A stretch of 64,000 nucleotides of DNA, from NCBI GenBank assembly GCA_900708905.1, contig CAADRB010000027.1:1046499-1110498 (forward strand), written 5' to 3'. Below, piece by piece: positions 11,342 to 26,000 of the stretch (positions are counted from its first letter, which is position 1; every line of letters starts with the position of its first letter). Made by a program: the position numbers and the translations under genes. The notes below the pieces were generated by a model. That model saw nothing but the letters and a program-made list of their open reading frames with translations, was not told the origin of the DNA and searched no databases. The stretch is from Hymenolepis diminuta (lineage: Eukaryota > Platyhelminthes > Cestoda > Cyclophyllidea > Hymenolepididae).

Positions 11342-14099
11342 TTATTGACCTAAATTAAAACTATTAGAGCAAACAAACAAAACCAAGGTAAATAAGCTCA
11401 TCCACGCATTAAATGACTTGCTAAACTGTATCTCGCTACGCCAAATTTATAAATGCGATTTCATGTAATAAAAATAAGTAATTTCTAATAATCGTTGCCA
11501 ATACCTTCTGCACTGTTTAGCAGATGCTGTAGATTTGAAGTCGCTTTATTTTATTTCATTCTCTTCAAAAAAAGAGAAAAGTCCTTCTTTATCGTTTACT
11601 AAATAATATTTTGCCATATTATTTACAATTTACTTTGCATTGCCCGTTGAAGTCGTGTTGTAGAGATATTATTATTCCATTTAATTTTATGAGGCACCTA
11701 TGTTGAATTATGGCTTACCATATGATATATTGCTCTCGCAAGTGCTTAAATCCCTGCTAGATTTTAAATTTAGGAGGTCGTTTAAACTATTTACTCTGAT
11801 TAACCACCTCAGTGATGTCATGGAACAAGTTAAATTTACATTTATCGATAATTGTAAGCTTTAGGGATATTGTTTAGCCTAATATATTCCCTGATTCGAA
11901 GAGTTGCATCAAATGTCAACGCTTCCTGTTATTTATTGTTTATAACTGAGTATGCATGCGTTAATGTATTTTTTCTTAGTACCTAATCACAGAACAAGAC
12001 CTATCAGATATATGAAGAGAAGAGTGAATAAACAGGAAAAACATCGACACGTCAATTTGGGTATCTTTTCAATTAAATAAAAATTAACAAGCTGGGGGAA
12101 AGGGTTGACAAAAGGAAACCTGCTATGGAACATTTATGTATGTATGAGGTCCTTAACGCCACAGAATAGCAAAATTTACTTTGTAAACAACAATCATATA
12201 TTTGAGGAAAACACAGTAAAAATAATATAAATATGGCAAAATTATCACTTCATATAGATATTTTTTACCATCGGATATTTTCATAGCAGTTAAATCGATC
12301 AAGATGACGTCATTTTTTTCGGAAATGCATATTCGTAGTATTTCAAGCGCAATATGTGTCTTGAAAAAGCAGTGATTGTAAATTCACTTCCTATTATAAT
12401 GCATTAACTTCTCATCACTTATCGAAATCCTCACGAATTCATTAAATGGAAAGCATGAATGCAAAATCGTGAAAATTAATGACTGTTACTAAAGATATTG
12501 CTACATATAAGTAAATGATATTTTCTCCAAAAACGATTCTTATTGGCACGATTCTCCATTTTCTACCTTTTATTTCCTGGTTCTTCAAATTCAATTTTAT
12601 TTGAACAAATTACTTTACATTACGGTTTCAAGTGGTGCATAATATTTATCGACCTATTCATAAGAAAACGTGCGTCCAATTTTGATATGTTTGTCGAGTC
12701 ATTTCGTATTGTGGCATTATAGGATTGTATTTACAACTAGGTAGTTTCTTCGGGAATCTGAATTTCTTATCTTACGGTATTTTACGGAGAAGAACAGATA
12801 ACAGAAGGGGTCATCAGAGTTTTGACTATTATTAATGTTATATAACGATATGTTTGAGTATAGTTTAAGCCATGCTCGTTAAATAAGGATATTTCAGTGT
12901 CAGGTATCAAATTCACCGCAACGAAGAAAATCAATTTCATCGAAAGTAAAATTTTATCTTGATAACATTAATGACTTATAAAAGATTTTAACTTCTTCGA
13001 TTACGAGGTTTTGTATAAACTTATATCTTGCAATCCATATCGAATTTTTTTACCACAATGGAAAGTCACGACTAGAATTGCCCAGGTTTAGATGACAAAT
13101 GATATTTATTTATTTTTGCTGATAAGTGTTTTTAGGTATTTTACACCTACAATTGTAATCAGAAAGGCTCCGATTTTCAATAATTCCTAGCGTATTATCT
13201 TCAATCATTTGTAAAGAATCGGTCCCAAAATTCAAGAAGAAGAAAGCTAACAATACTGGGAATGCAAATCTTAAAATAATATCCACAACTATTGGGTTTC
13301 AAGAGATTTTCATTGGCACTTCTCAGCAACGATTGCACAAGATGTTCATTATTTGGAAATAGATAATGTTTAAGAAAAACAAAAATGTAGGCATAATTAA
13401 TATTTAACATAAGGCATACTTTATTATGTGAAAAAAATGAATGGAATTGTATTATCCGGAATTACTAATCGCCACATAATACATGTAGCCTGTAAGCAAA
13501 GTGATATAGTCAAAATATGCTAGAGAAACAAGTGAAAATAAGATGTAATGATTTTTATTTTGTGTCGAACATATTTAATTTTCTTTCTTTTTAGATTTAT
13601 TTTGTTTGTATGAGCGCCAAAATGTTCATTAAGTCGTAACACTTGTAACTGCAGTATTGTGAAGGTCATAGCGCATACAATAAGTAAGTGTGTATATTAA
13701 TTTTCAGTCATGTGAATTATTTTAAGAAAGTGTAGATGTGTCACTTTCTATTGTGATTATTTTTAACTAGAATATTTTAATGACATTTTTGCAACCAATT
13801 CGCTATTAAGTATATTCATGTAAACAAAGAAATGACGTTTTTTAAATTCGCATTATTGCAAAGTACTTGTCACTTGTACGTATTCCATTTTATGCCTCAG
13901 TGAACATAGCTATTTTTTCTGATAGTCCAAAAGCGGAATATAATTTTAACTTTGCAGCAAATTTTTTTAAATTGTTAAGTTCTGAAATTGTTTTCATCTT
14001 AATTCATTTTTAATTTATTTTCTTTTTTTTTCATCCCTCATCTTCCTTAAAATCACACACCATATCGTTATTTTAACATCCTATTTCTGTTTTAGGGAA
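11342..14099. other. Intergenic region between integrin alpha and the first PSME4 copy
   Basis: About 2.8 kb of A+T-rich sequence separates the integrin start (minus strand) from the first PSME4 start codon (plus strand), so it must hold both promoters. I see no coding similarity. The only clear signal is the pyrimidine-rich splice acceptor ending at 14095, just before the PSME4 ATG. Confidence 0.6.
14085..14095 (+). promoter_or_regulatory. Splice acceptor just upstream of the PSME4 copy 1 start
   Basis: A strong acceptor (TTCTGTTTTAG) ends four bases before the ATG at 14100. It could be the end of a 5'-UTR intron or a spliced-leader trans-splicing site, which is common in flatworms. The sequence alone cannot separate these. 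Confidence 0.5.
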
Positions 14100-17000
14100 A
14101 TGAATAAATTGAATTTGGTGTCTAATAAAAGTGGGGAGAATTATATAGAGATATCTCGCATATTGCCCCTCCTTCCTTATGCAGATTGGTTGGACTCTTA
14201 TGCGGAAGTTGCTTTGGCTGGTCTCAGGGAGTCTTTGAGACGGCTTCTCTCATCCAGTACATACGCATCCCACAATCGCCACCTTCCAGGTCTAATTTTT
14301 AAGTATGTTTTATTTATCTCACTAGTTGTCTATTTGTTTTATAGCTTCTGATTTCATCATTTTTATTGTTTATATTTTAGATATATACAACATTTTGGAA
14401 TGCGGTTTACGAAAAAAGAGGTGATAGATATCATTAAGTTTGGCCTTTCTCTCATCTTCTGTGACCAAGTTGATGGGTCGGATCGTGACAGATGGGAAAC
14501 TATTATCATAGTTCTTTTACGGTAATTTTTTAAATTTTATTTTGACCGGAAAATAGGGGGCCTTGTGACAACGTACACAACTTTTTATGGTCATTTTACA
14601 CGTGAATAACCTCTTGGTCATGTTTTCTTTCTCAATTATTGTGTTTTTATTATTCAATTACCCAAGCAGTGATTTTCGTTTATAAGGTGATTAATAGATA
14701 ATGAGTTTAATAAAATAATATCGAATATTTATTGAATTTAACTGTGTTAAAATTAAACTGACGTCTCTTAGTTCCAAAAATATCTCATGTATTAGTTGTG
14801 ACATTCTTCTAAAGTGAATCATGTCTTGTGGTGACTGAAAATGCATGGAGGTCCCTACAACTCGTGACTGACAATATTCCTCTCGAGGTCAACTATCTTG
14901 TGTGAGGTCGTTTTCGAAGATGACATAACCTTCTTAATATGAATGCAATAAGTCAAATGACTAAGTTCTCGCAAAGAAGGGATTACTTTAATCTTATATC
15001 TAGGACGAGATTTCCCTCGGTTATCCTGTAATAGTAAGACGTAATTTTTAATTCATTTGGATAAAATAGGAATTTATATTCGATTAGAATATCTTAAAAA
15101 CCCTGAATTTCCATGCTATCTGATTTTGTGTGTTGGGCTTAGTATTAAGTAGTGTGCAGAAAGACATTATTTGGATTCAATTTTTAGTGCGAAGTAGACG
15201 TATGTATCAAGCATACTTCGAGCTAACCAAAAAATGGGGTCTGATACGTGCACTAAATAATACGGAAAACATTAAAGTCATGTCATACTTTCTTTGAAAA
15301 ATTGCTATTCAGTACAAGTTCGTAACTGCATTCTCCAGATTACAATATCCTCTTGGTTGGGTTTAAGAACATCTCCCTGTCTTACGTAAAGTTCTAACTG
15401 GGGATAAAATTCATCAGGTAGAATTTTTTGCGGTGGTTAATTTTGGGCACTTTAATTATAGTTAGTGGCATTATTGTTATATTTAGTAATTATTAGGGGA
15501 TATCCCCCNNNNNNNNTTTTTTTAATTTTGAGTCAGATGAATTTTAAAATCATGTGTTCCTAATTAATGATCCTTTTACTATTATCATTATTGGATGTCT
15601 ATTTTTCGAACGTTTTACTTGATCAAAATGCGATAAATCTATCATTCTTTTTCATATTCAAATAATATAATTAGTATTTTTTCGATGAATAACTAATTTA
15701 TTGTTTTATAATTTGTAAGAGGTTAATTTAATACCGTGAATGTGCGTATTAAAGACTTTTGTTTATTGGCTCTATCTTGACTTTCGTAATCAGGTTGTAT
15801 TTTAGTCGTATTCTTATTAAATTCCAACGCTCATCCTATAGCAGCATTCTAGGACCATTCTGATGAGGATCTGGTTTTTCTTTTATCCTCTGGTGGTCAG
15901 GTTGAGTCAACTGGCTTGGTCATAGCGTTCAATGAGTATCGAACCCCTGAGGTCTCATTTTGATTTTTGCGCGTTGGCCACTTTGCCATCGATTCACAAT
16001 TTCTCATATTGAACTTGATAACTTCGTTAGGGTAAGAGGCTCAAAACTCTTGACTAAGATAGAGGAAGGGTTTCTTGGAACCACTCTTACGGGAAATTCT
16101 ATCGCCTTGCTTGGCGTCCAGAATTAACCAGAGTGATTTGTCATCCAAATCACTACATTGGCACCGATGGACAATGATCTCTTACTTGGCAGACGCGCAC
16201 GTTGACCACTACGCCACTGATAATTTCTAACACTCATCTCGGGCGAGACATCGCATTTGGTTATCTCGCACTTGAACAGTGTCAAAAAGGTCTGGTTTGT
16301 TAATCCAATCATTAGATATGTGCCCGTGACTGCTGTGACTAACTCGACAATGTGAGGTCATTTTCAAAGGTTGCATGACATTATCAATGTCCATGCAATG
16401 AATCACGCGACTAATGTTCGATAAAAATGATCATTTTAATTATTTATCTCGGACAAAAATAAGATAGTTCTCTATTGAAAATTTTTCTCTTTTTTAATTC
16501 TCTTGTGATAGTCAGACGTGTTTTTTTTTCTTACTGATAATTAAGAGAAAGCTCTACGCGATAGGTAATCCCGAATTGGAAATGAAAAACTCTTAGATTA
16601 AATATTATATTTATTGCCAAAAGTATGAAGAATAAATGAGCATGAATTTGTGCATTTTAAAACGGATTTTCACAATCTATAGTAATTACTTATTTTCCTT
16701 GGATAACTGACATCCAGCACAATTTCCTAGCCACACTGTCCTAACTTTGGCCTTTCAGAAATTCTGATTACTGCCTTTTAAACACCGTTTAAATAGGATC
16801 TATAGGTGTTTCGATTAAATAGGGGACCTTCTGATATTGATATGAAAAAAGTTAGTTGTACCACTTTGTGTTTCATCAGATATGCGAATGAGTATATGTT
16901 TCGAGGTACCTTTCTTAATTAGTATGTCTTGAGATTTAAGCCTTTCATCTCTTTTAACTTATGAGTAGAAAAATATTATTTTGAAGTCTGACTTGAATTC

Positions 17001-20000
17001 ACCAAAGTAGAGTTACGAGCCTTCTTAGTTAGTTACTAGAAGTTCTTTATGAAGAGTAAATACTCGTTCTTGTAAATACCGACATCTAGTGCAAAATTCT
17101 ACAAAAAAGTCCCTCAAAGCAGCTAATCTCTTATAAGTATGAAGAAACATTTCTTTTGGCCAGAAAAGTTACTGGTTAGGACACTAGCAAGAGATAAATC
17201 TTTACCTCTCCTGGTCGAAATCGTCAATTTATCACATCAGATAAAATAAACCTAATGATACTAATTCGCATATGCGGTTATTCGAAAATATCTGAAAGTA
17301 AGCATTTTCCTCGGATAATGTCGCAAATTAAATTACTGAAACTATAGATAAAAATAGTATTACTCCTCTAACCTGGAGACTACTATGAATAATCAGATTT
17401 TGTGATCGCCGATTGTTTTTAAATCAATTTTTAAATGATCGATTTATGATTAAAATAATTGAATACATTACCCCGACTTGTGTGAATTTCCAATCGGTGA
17501 TTCGCCTACTGCAGAAATCTTATAGGGATGCTTTAATAATCAATAAGCCAATATTTAGTTAAGTTTAGTGAAGTACTTCCTGAAAGTACCACATCATTTT
17601 GTGATCCAGATGTCTATAGCAGTCATGTTTTCTGACTTTTTTTGTGTAAAATGCGTTGCATTTGTATTCTTATCTTTTTTTATAAATTCAAGAAAAGAGT
17701 GATAGATTTACGATGAGTCCGTACTTAAAATCCTAACATAACCGCTTCCGTTGGGCAAATAATCCTTTGACGTGAATTCGGATCAAAATAGCTATCTACC
17801 AACTACTCACCAGTGGTCTACAGGAAAAATTTATATCAAATTTCATTATTAGAGTCTTTTACAATTATGGTCTATATTGGTTTTCTCCATCAGCCAGAGT
17901 TTTCAGTCAAAGCACTTTAGCTCTATCGGAACCTATTTTGCATTTCTTTTACCCTTGTGATATGTTACTAATAACCAATTTAGTAGCCAGTTTATTTTTA
18001 AAAATTTTAGTTTTTCAAATAAATTTATTGAGGGGAAAGAATTACAGCTGGACTGGAAACAATTTTTTGTCGGTTTCACGCATGAAAGCGATGAATTGGA
18101 TTATTGTAGTGAAGCCATCGTGTAGGTTCCCCTTCATGATGTTAATATCCTTAAATTCCTTAATTTTTTGATACAATTTACTTTTAATAATTTAGGGTAG
18201 GCAGTCTTGAGAAAGAATTACTATTCTTGGCAAAGAGGTAAGTATTTAATTTATATTTTAATATCCCACGACAACATACCACTTTTTGATTAATTTTACC
18301 TCTACTTATTACATAATAAGTAGCGTCTTGAATTACTGTTCTGGTTTGTATTGCAGATATTTCACCAAGTCGTGTATTGAAGATATTTGGCAATGTTGTA
18401 GACCCAGCATTTATTTCGCTCTTGTTAATAAAAATTATGATACCATCTTCACCAGGCTGCTTTGGTTTACTCCGAATAGACTGGAGCATTTTGAAGAGAT
18501 AAAGTAATACTTAATACTCATCTTCCCGGGGTTTTTTGCCCTAATTGTAATTTTTAAACTTTATAGACGTGTCTGGTTGGACGAAATCATTCATATCTGG
18601 TATCAACATCCTGACCCCAAAATTCACATAGTAATTCACCCATTATTTGTAAATTATATTCCACGTAAAGGCTTTCACTAGACAATTTATTTGCCTTTAG
18701 GCAGTTGTTAATCTCCTTGCGAAATTTGCACATCTCTTTCCTGGCAGACTTGATATAGACCCTCATTTGGATCGCATATTCAATTTTCTCGTCACGTTTT
18801 TCCTTGGCAATATCGAGGACGATAATATATTACAATCGAGTGCCGAAATCATCTCTAATTCTATTGCTCCTGATTCAAATGTTCTCAAACTTCTCCGGCG
18901 TTTCTTCCACGTACGTTATAGGTGAATTTCACCGGTTGACTTCATTAATGGACGCAGTTGGCACTCCACTTATTTTATTAACGAATTATTACAAGTGCAA
19001 TTTTCTTTTAATTTCAATATAATATTTACTGAAGGGCGGAAAGAAAGGAAGTTGAAGAACCTGATGCCGAAAAAATGAAAAAGCTCAATTTTTCTCTATT
19101 TGTCCTTTATTAGCATGAGATACAAAAGGAAATCGTTTGAATTTTGTTTAATCCTTAAGGTCATTGGAAATTTTATTTTCGCGGTGTTCTTTATTGCGTA
19201 TTTTAAGAACTTGTTCTGATTATTTTGTGATAGATAGCACTTGGAGAAAAGTATGTAGGAATCTGCATTTTTTAAGCAACGAGATGGGCATGCATTATGG
19301 CTCTTCCGCAATTGTCTTAATATTGTCTGGTAATAACAAACTTATGGCTGTCCTAAATTGTACGTGAAACATGGCATATAAAGGGGTAGCCCAGCCGATT
19401 CCTCTGGAAAGTCTCGCAGCCAAGTTTCAATGAAGAAGATTTCATCTTTGGGATGCTATGGAAAGTCTCCTTCTCTTTTGACACTTCTTTTGAGTCATCA
19501 AACTCTTAAGTGGTCTGAAAGGAAACCTTACACAAAGTTATGGCTATAAAAAGCAATGGTGTCCATTCCTGTCCCTCACGGCATTAGTCATCAACTCAAG
19601 AGAAATTGAACGAGTTGAGAGTTTAGATATAAATTATGTAGAATGTAGGTTCGTATTTTTCTGCAGTTTCTTCTGATAGTATACATCCAAATTTACTAAC
19701 TTCAACATAGCGTAGCTTAAAAGAATTCAGTCATGTGAACTCTAGTTAAGCAGCGTTGATTTTGAATGCCTGCTATTTAATAGGCCACAACATCATTATA
19801 AATTCAATTTATTTAATTTTTTTACTTAATACTCTCTGCCTTTTTTTCAAAGTTTTGTGAGAATGCTTGCCATATCTCCTCAAGGAATGTGCGAAGAGGG
19901 TTCTTTCCCATCTTCTGTTGTGATATTATCAAGGCTGTCTCTGATCGTTTACAGAGGGAACTACATTGCATCCCCGATATGAAGGAGCACTTGGATGAAG

Positions 20001-23000
20001 TTGTTGACTGGGTAAGTCCTGCATCAGTAAAATTCACTTCTCTCAGTATAGTAAAATCAATTTGTAGAGCACCTTTACAATTAGGGTCATCAGATGTGTT
20101 GTTTACTAGCTGTTGTAGATATAAGGGCCGTTAAATGGATACGGGTGGGTCAAAGCTTTATATAGATACAATACTAATTGACAATATTCAGATATGTGTT
20201 AAGGTAAAGTGGCGAGCCATTGGTTGTCTAAAGCAGAAGATGGTTGGGATGCAGCGACCTGCTTGTTCAGCTGTGCTTCAGCCAGTTTGTCTGTCTACTT
20301 ATATAATTCGAGAAGTCGTTCAGTAACCCAATCATATTTAGATCGCCTATAATCATTATTTGATATCATTATGACATCATCGCATAAGCTAGTCTATCAG
20401 AGACTAATGACTGCATCAGCATCAGGTGATTAAGAGGACATATTTATTCAAATGAATAATAAACCAACTGTGAGAAATCATCTGTGCCAGGTCGATCGAG
20501 AGTGAAAATCATCTGACCCAGTAAGTTTACTTCTCGGATCCAGCGTTGATCAGATCACTAAAAATGAAGGGCAAGTTGAACCACAGTGGAAGATTGCAGG
20601 GAAGAATATTCGCGAGATATGATTTAAATTGAAATTAATGATTAATTAAATGTACTAAAATGTTTCAGGGAGATTTAATTAAAATTTGAAATTATAATGA
20701 CGTGTTGAAATAGAAATGAAATTATACCATTTGACAGATGGTAACGCAGTTTGACAAGTAATGATTGATTCTTTTGAAATTTACGGGTATTGAATCTCTT
20801 ATTCCATTCTTCAAATTCTTAACGTTGGTATGAAGCGAGGGTGAACATGCAAGCACTCTTTGAATGATATGCGGATTTAAAAAGAAGGGTCTGGTCTGCA
20901 AAATTAGGATACCCACCAACGCACACCCAGTGAGTGGAATGGCCCGCCGCTCTGGTTAGGTTTATTTAATTATGGAAGTTTCAGAATTTAAGCTTCCTTC
21001 GAGAAAGATTCCATGGTGGTACTTCCCTATCAGAGATGGTGATAGAGAACGCTTTCTTAAATGAATAAATCCACTGGAATATTATCTGGTACATTCTTAC
21101 TGTGGAATTTTGAATAGCAACTCAGTAGTCCTGAGGTTGTGCTTGAGTTGATCTTACTGTGGATACTTAACCTCGTGGTTAGGAAAACAGCAATTTTTGC
21201 ATATTTCTTCTTATTTAAACAGTTTTTTCCTATTTTATTTTGTAGGCTAGACTTACCAACGAACAATTGGACGAGTTTGTGGAGATTGTCTTGCCAACCT
21301 GTTTGGAGGTTAATATTTACACACAAGATAGCCCTGACATTCTGAATGCCGCATGTAATGCAGTACGGTATTTGAGTGATCTTCGTCCGCGTCTTGTTTT
21401 TCCAGCACTAATTGAGAGCATTGAGGAGGGCTTCTCAACACCTCAATTGCCCCTTAGAGTAACCCGACCTCTCAAAGCTCTTTCTCATTCCATTAAGGCT
21501 CTTTTCACCCCCAATGTCGTGCCACATTGGGGTGAATACATTGGCTTTCATTCCACTGATCAACTTCATAATTATTCCACTGATGGTAATGTAAGTCTCT
21601 TCGCAGCCATTGACAATTTTTCCCCAATCTACCGATCTTGAACTTATTCCGTCTTATTCCTATTTAAACAACTCAAGTTTAAACCACAAACACCGGAGCA
21701 AAGAAGACAATGGGCTTCGCATTTACCAGTAGTGATTTATCCAGAAGGTCGTGCGCTAATACCAAGAATTCTAAGCATTTGTCTAGCTGCTCTTGATTTG
21801 AATTTGAGAGATCGACTTAATTCCAGCCTCCACATTCTTAGAGTAATCTGTAAGTTACTATTTTATGTTTTAACAGTCCTTTGTTTTTACTACTACTAGT
21901 ACACTGTCCAGGAGAGTCAAATGATGCTCCACTGTAAATATCACAATCTTGTGCATATGGATACTTAAGATACGTAAAGATAGAACTGAGAAGGCGAAAC
22001 CGGTTTTTTACTCCCGAAAATCTAGTATCTTTGTATTATACATAGTATCTAATATAATTCCATTTTCATGGCCTCAAGCTTCTAACTAGAGATCGGCTAA
22101 TTCCACAATCCATCCAGATCTAATAGTAAGATTCATGTATTCGACAAGGAATGGAAACTACGTACAAATATCCAGAAGGTCTGGAGAGACCATTTCTTGC
22201 CTATTTCACGTTTTAGTATATTTTATCAAACAAATGTGACTGCCTTGATAGCTGGGGAAGTCAATTATGCTCATTTTCGCCGTGCCTCAAAAGGGGTTTA
22301 TCTAAATCCTGTTTCATAAAATTTTTTTGATTAAATGACTCATGCAGTCCAAAGGGCAGATAAATCTCTAGGCCGATGTATTTAAAGTATTCATGTCCAA
22401 TATCTGTCTGCTAATATAGGCTTTTATTTCATTTTAGTCCGTCTATGATTTATCAAAAGAGGTCTTACACTCTGACTTCCTCGTTTTTTTTCAGAATTTC
22501 ACCATTTCAATTATGGTAACTTGGTGTAGTAATAAAAGGTTGAAAAATGAGTTCGAAACTTCGTAGAGCCAGCCACTGGCCTTGAGCACTATTTGTGCCT
22601 GTCATGCTCCCACTATTGAATAGGAGATTGGCCTCAGATTAATCAAACTCTTCTATGTTGTCCCGATACACCATTGAATATTCTGAAATCTTGTGATTTG
22701 CGTTACTAGCGTTCTACGGAAGTATGTAAATTGAAATATGTGATTCCTTTAACTTTGTGCAGTTAAGCTAGTGGAAGAGATAATCAGAAGCAACAGAAAA
22801 ATACCCATATAAATGGTAAACACAGCACCGTATAATGCCAATTAATACTTATTCAATTTCTTGAAATTGGTATTTATTGATGCAATTAAGGAGAAATGAG
22901 TTCGAGTTAAGGAAAGGAATCAATTGAGAGGCGGTCAGAAAATAAGTTAAACATTTACTCGATTTTTCATAAGCATTTGAACATGTTTTAATAATCTGAG

Positions 23001-26000
23001 ATGAGTCCGTATTACTTACGACATCTGAAAAAATGGGGCGGGGTGGTGTTCTTCCTTTTTATGCGATATATTTTCCCACAGCCATCAAAATTTGTCCTTG
23101 AGGGGCCAACGAAGAGTGTGGGGGAAAAGGTGAAATATACGTCCTTAATTTTTATTCAAGAAATGTGGTGAGAGGATATTCTGGATCTTTCTCGCTTCCG
23201 AATTTCTTTATCTTTAGTTTTAGCAACGCCAATTAAGGACTACTCGGATACAAATCTTCCGGGTCCTGAAAACAATTTTCAAAATGGAGAAGAAGACTTA
23301 GTGCATGAAGTCATAAAGAAATTCTCCACAATAAAAATGGCCCATTTCTCATCAGGAGTAGAAGATATTGTTGTGGAAATCTACAAACGCATCTTCTATT
23401 TCATGGAGAAAGAAAATGAGAGTTCCGACTTCCGCTTTGCAACCTATGAGTCAGTTCAAATGTCAACAAGTGCGAAGATGGTAAAGTCAGCTGCACTCAC
23501 GAATTTCCTAGCAAATTCATCCTCTGTATCCCCTGGGCTGCGTGCGCGTCTGGTGAGACTTTGCCTGGACTCTATTCTACAAAATCAGTGGACACTTGTC
23601 TGTGTTGAGCCTTTCTTTAAGATACTATTTTCGTTGCTCAGTGGATCTCCTGGCGAAAATAATGCTGCTTCTGACAATCAGCCGGAGTCAGATGTTGCGT
23701 TCTTTGCACTTAGAGAATTTTTGACGCGTTTCATGCATTTTTATAATGAACTAAAAAGTGGTAAGCAGTTTAATCTTTCTTACATTATTAATGCCATGTT
23801 ATTTCAAAGTAAAAATATAAACTTCAATCATGCGAAACCATATAAACGCGGTAAAAATGCAGCAGAATGCTTCCAATGTTTGCATGAATAGAAGAGGTGG
23901 ATTACAAGGGACAAAGGTACCGTGATCTAATGTTCCAAAGTTTCCACTGAAATATCTGAGCCCTAGGATTTTGAGTGACAATTAAAATGTTGATTGAGTT
24001 ATAATCCATCTGAAATAGCAGCAAGCAGGCGCTAGATTCAAATTGAACACCAATAATATAAATGTGGTTAGACACAGACGACTTTAATGAACTTTTTCAC
24101 ATTTTAGACAACGCTGTCGTCCATAATGGTAAAGTGGAGCCCAGAATCATTACCTCACTCTATGTACTAACGATTTTCATCGTTGTCTTCGTGCCGGCAC
24201 GCGTGAAAGAGGTGGAAAATGACTTTATCAATCCAGTCATTGAAATCCTCTTTGAGCTCTTAACCATTTCCCTCGGTTCTGGCGACGAAAATCCGCCATC
24301 GATAAAACTAGCCTACTATGCTTCTATCTGTCTCAGCGGTCTTCTCTACCGTCTTGTCACATTTTCAGTGGATTTTGGAGGTGTGGACCTCTATAACAGC
24401 ACTGCCTTCGCGACGGATCCTCTGTGGACACCATTTGTGGGCTATCGTAAAGCTAGGGAGTATGTTAAATGGATTAGGCCAACTGAGGAGACATTCGCCT
24501 TAGCTAAAAGAATCCTCCAAAGATTCCTCTTACCACTTTTGAAGAAGTTGTCTGATGTTACTGATGAGTTGGATGCCTTCCTTGTTGCCTCCGATAGTAA
24601 TAAGTCCGATTTTCCACAAATACCACGAGCTTCTGGTCAATCAAAAGTGGCCCATCAACAGGAGTATCTCATATCACTTACTAATTGGATCATGCAATTA
24701 AGCTGTGCTATTTTCGAGGGTCTCAAACCACGTGACATTTGTCATGAAGATGTGGACTATGTGAAGAAAATCTGCTCTGAGTTGGAACTTCTGAGGCATG
24801 AAGCTGTGGCGTGTCCTGAGAGTAGTTTAGCTGCCAGAACCATCGAGCTGGATATACCACTTTTTGACCTTCCCTCAGAAGATGGGAGCTCTCTGAGGGA
24901 CCAGATTTTTAGATGTGGTTTGAGATTCCTTGACGTCATGGCTAAGCTCTCTGTCAAGTTTGATGCCCAAACTGTTGAAACAGAAGGTCGGTTCCTCTTA
25001 TTATTTTCATTATTTTTATTAAGTTTTTCTTTAATCTTGAAATCACTTTGGTTTTATCTAGCTCGATCAAGTGGTCAGAGTGTAATTGGAAATCTTCACT
25101 CTCAGTATAAATTCAAAATTTTCCTCCTAAATATCAGCAATGCCGGATTTAACCATACAGAGTATTCATTGGATCAAGAGGATTTTAATTTTGCAATTCA
25201 TCCACAACCCACGAATACTAATTACTCTATAAGTTCCTATTTCGATTACATTGAGCCGGAAAGTATCAATGACTGTGCGATCAGTGGTCCTTCCAGTGAG
25301 ATTCTTTCAGCTCTAGTTGCAGGGAAGACCCCTACCCTGGGGTGTGGTGGTGGAGGAAACTATGGAATTTCCTACCTCCCAATTATTTGGATAATGTGTG
25401 CTCGAAGGCAGCACTTTAATTTTGTCTCCAGAATTATTGGTCGCCATGCTACTTGGCCAGGTACAGAAGCTACTGCTCTTATCACTTACCCAAGACTTCC
25501 TGTCAATCGTGAGCTTACCCAGTACGTTGAAACTTCCATACGGCTTGGTCTGAACTGCTTTCAGGGTCACGCTTATCAGATGCTTGAAGGAGTTTACAAT
25601 ATCACCACTTATGGAATGTCCGGAGTAAGTTATGGTATCTTTACGCTATTAATTGTACTTGCGTTTATTAATAAAGATGGTAGACAAGCGGATGCAGAGT
25701 TACTGTTGAAATAGTTTGGAGAAAAGATAGGTAAATTTGGTAATAAAACTTCTCAGTCCAAAGAATCTATTCTGTTTTTTAAACCCTCTTTTGGGAGGCT
25801 CGAAACTTACTCCGATGTCAAATATTAAGGATGACATTTTGATATGTTGCATTTCAACAATCTTTGTCTTTTATAAGACTATCAGAAATTTGGCACTAGA
25901 AGTCCCTGTTGATAGTTGCGCCTTTTAGACTATGATTCTATCGGTAGTGAAAGGACATTGTTTTCCTCTGCGCGAACATCCGAAAACAGTTGTCGGCCTT

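Larger units (their letters stand above)
14522..18010. other. Intron 2 of PSME4 copy 1, repeat-rich
   Basis: This 3.5-kb intron is much longer than its counterpart in copy 2 (905 bp). It holds an 8-base N gap at 15509-15516, two tRNA-like SINE fragments (about 15930-15985 and 16120-16230), and two diverged copies of one repeat at about 14905-15045 and 16345-16520. I see no exon in it. Confidence 0.65.

Noticed and set aside
15925..15990. A functional tRNA gene
   Set aside because: A and B boxes are present but no complete cloverleaf with paired acceptor stem could be drawn; a tRNA-derived repeat is more likely.
24062..25714. A single 550-residue open frame covering PSME4 copy 1 exons 12 and 13
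   Set aside because: It begins upstream of the exon 12 acceptor, reads through a 75-bp T-rich intron, and continues past the exon 13 donor. Comparison with copy 2 supports separate exons.
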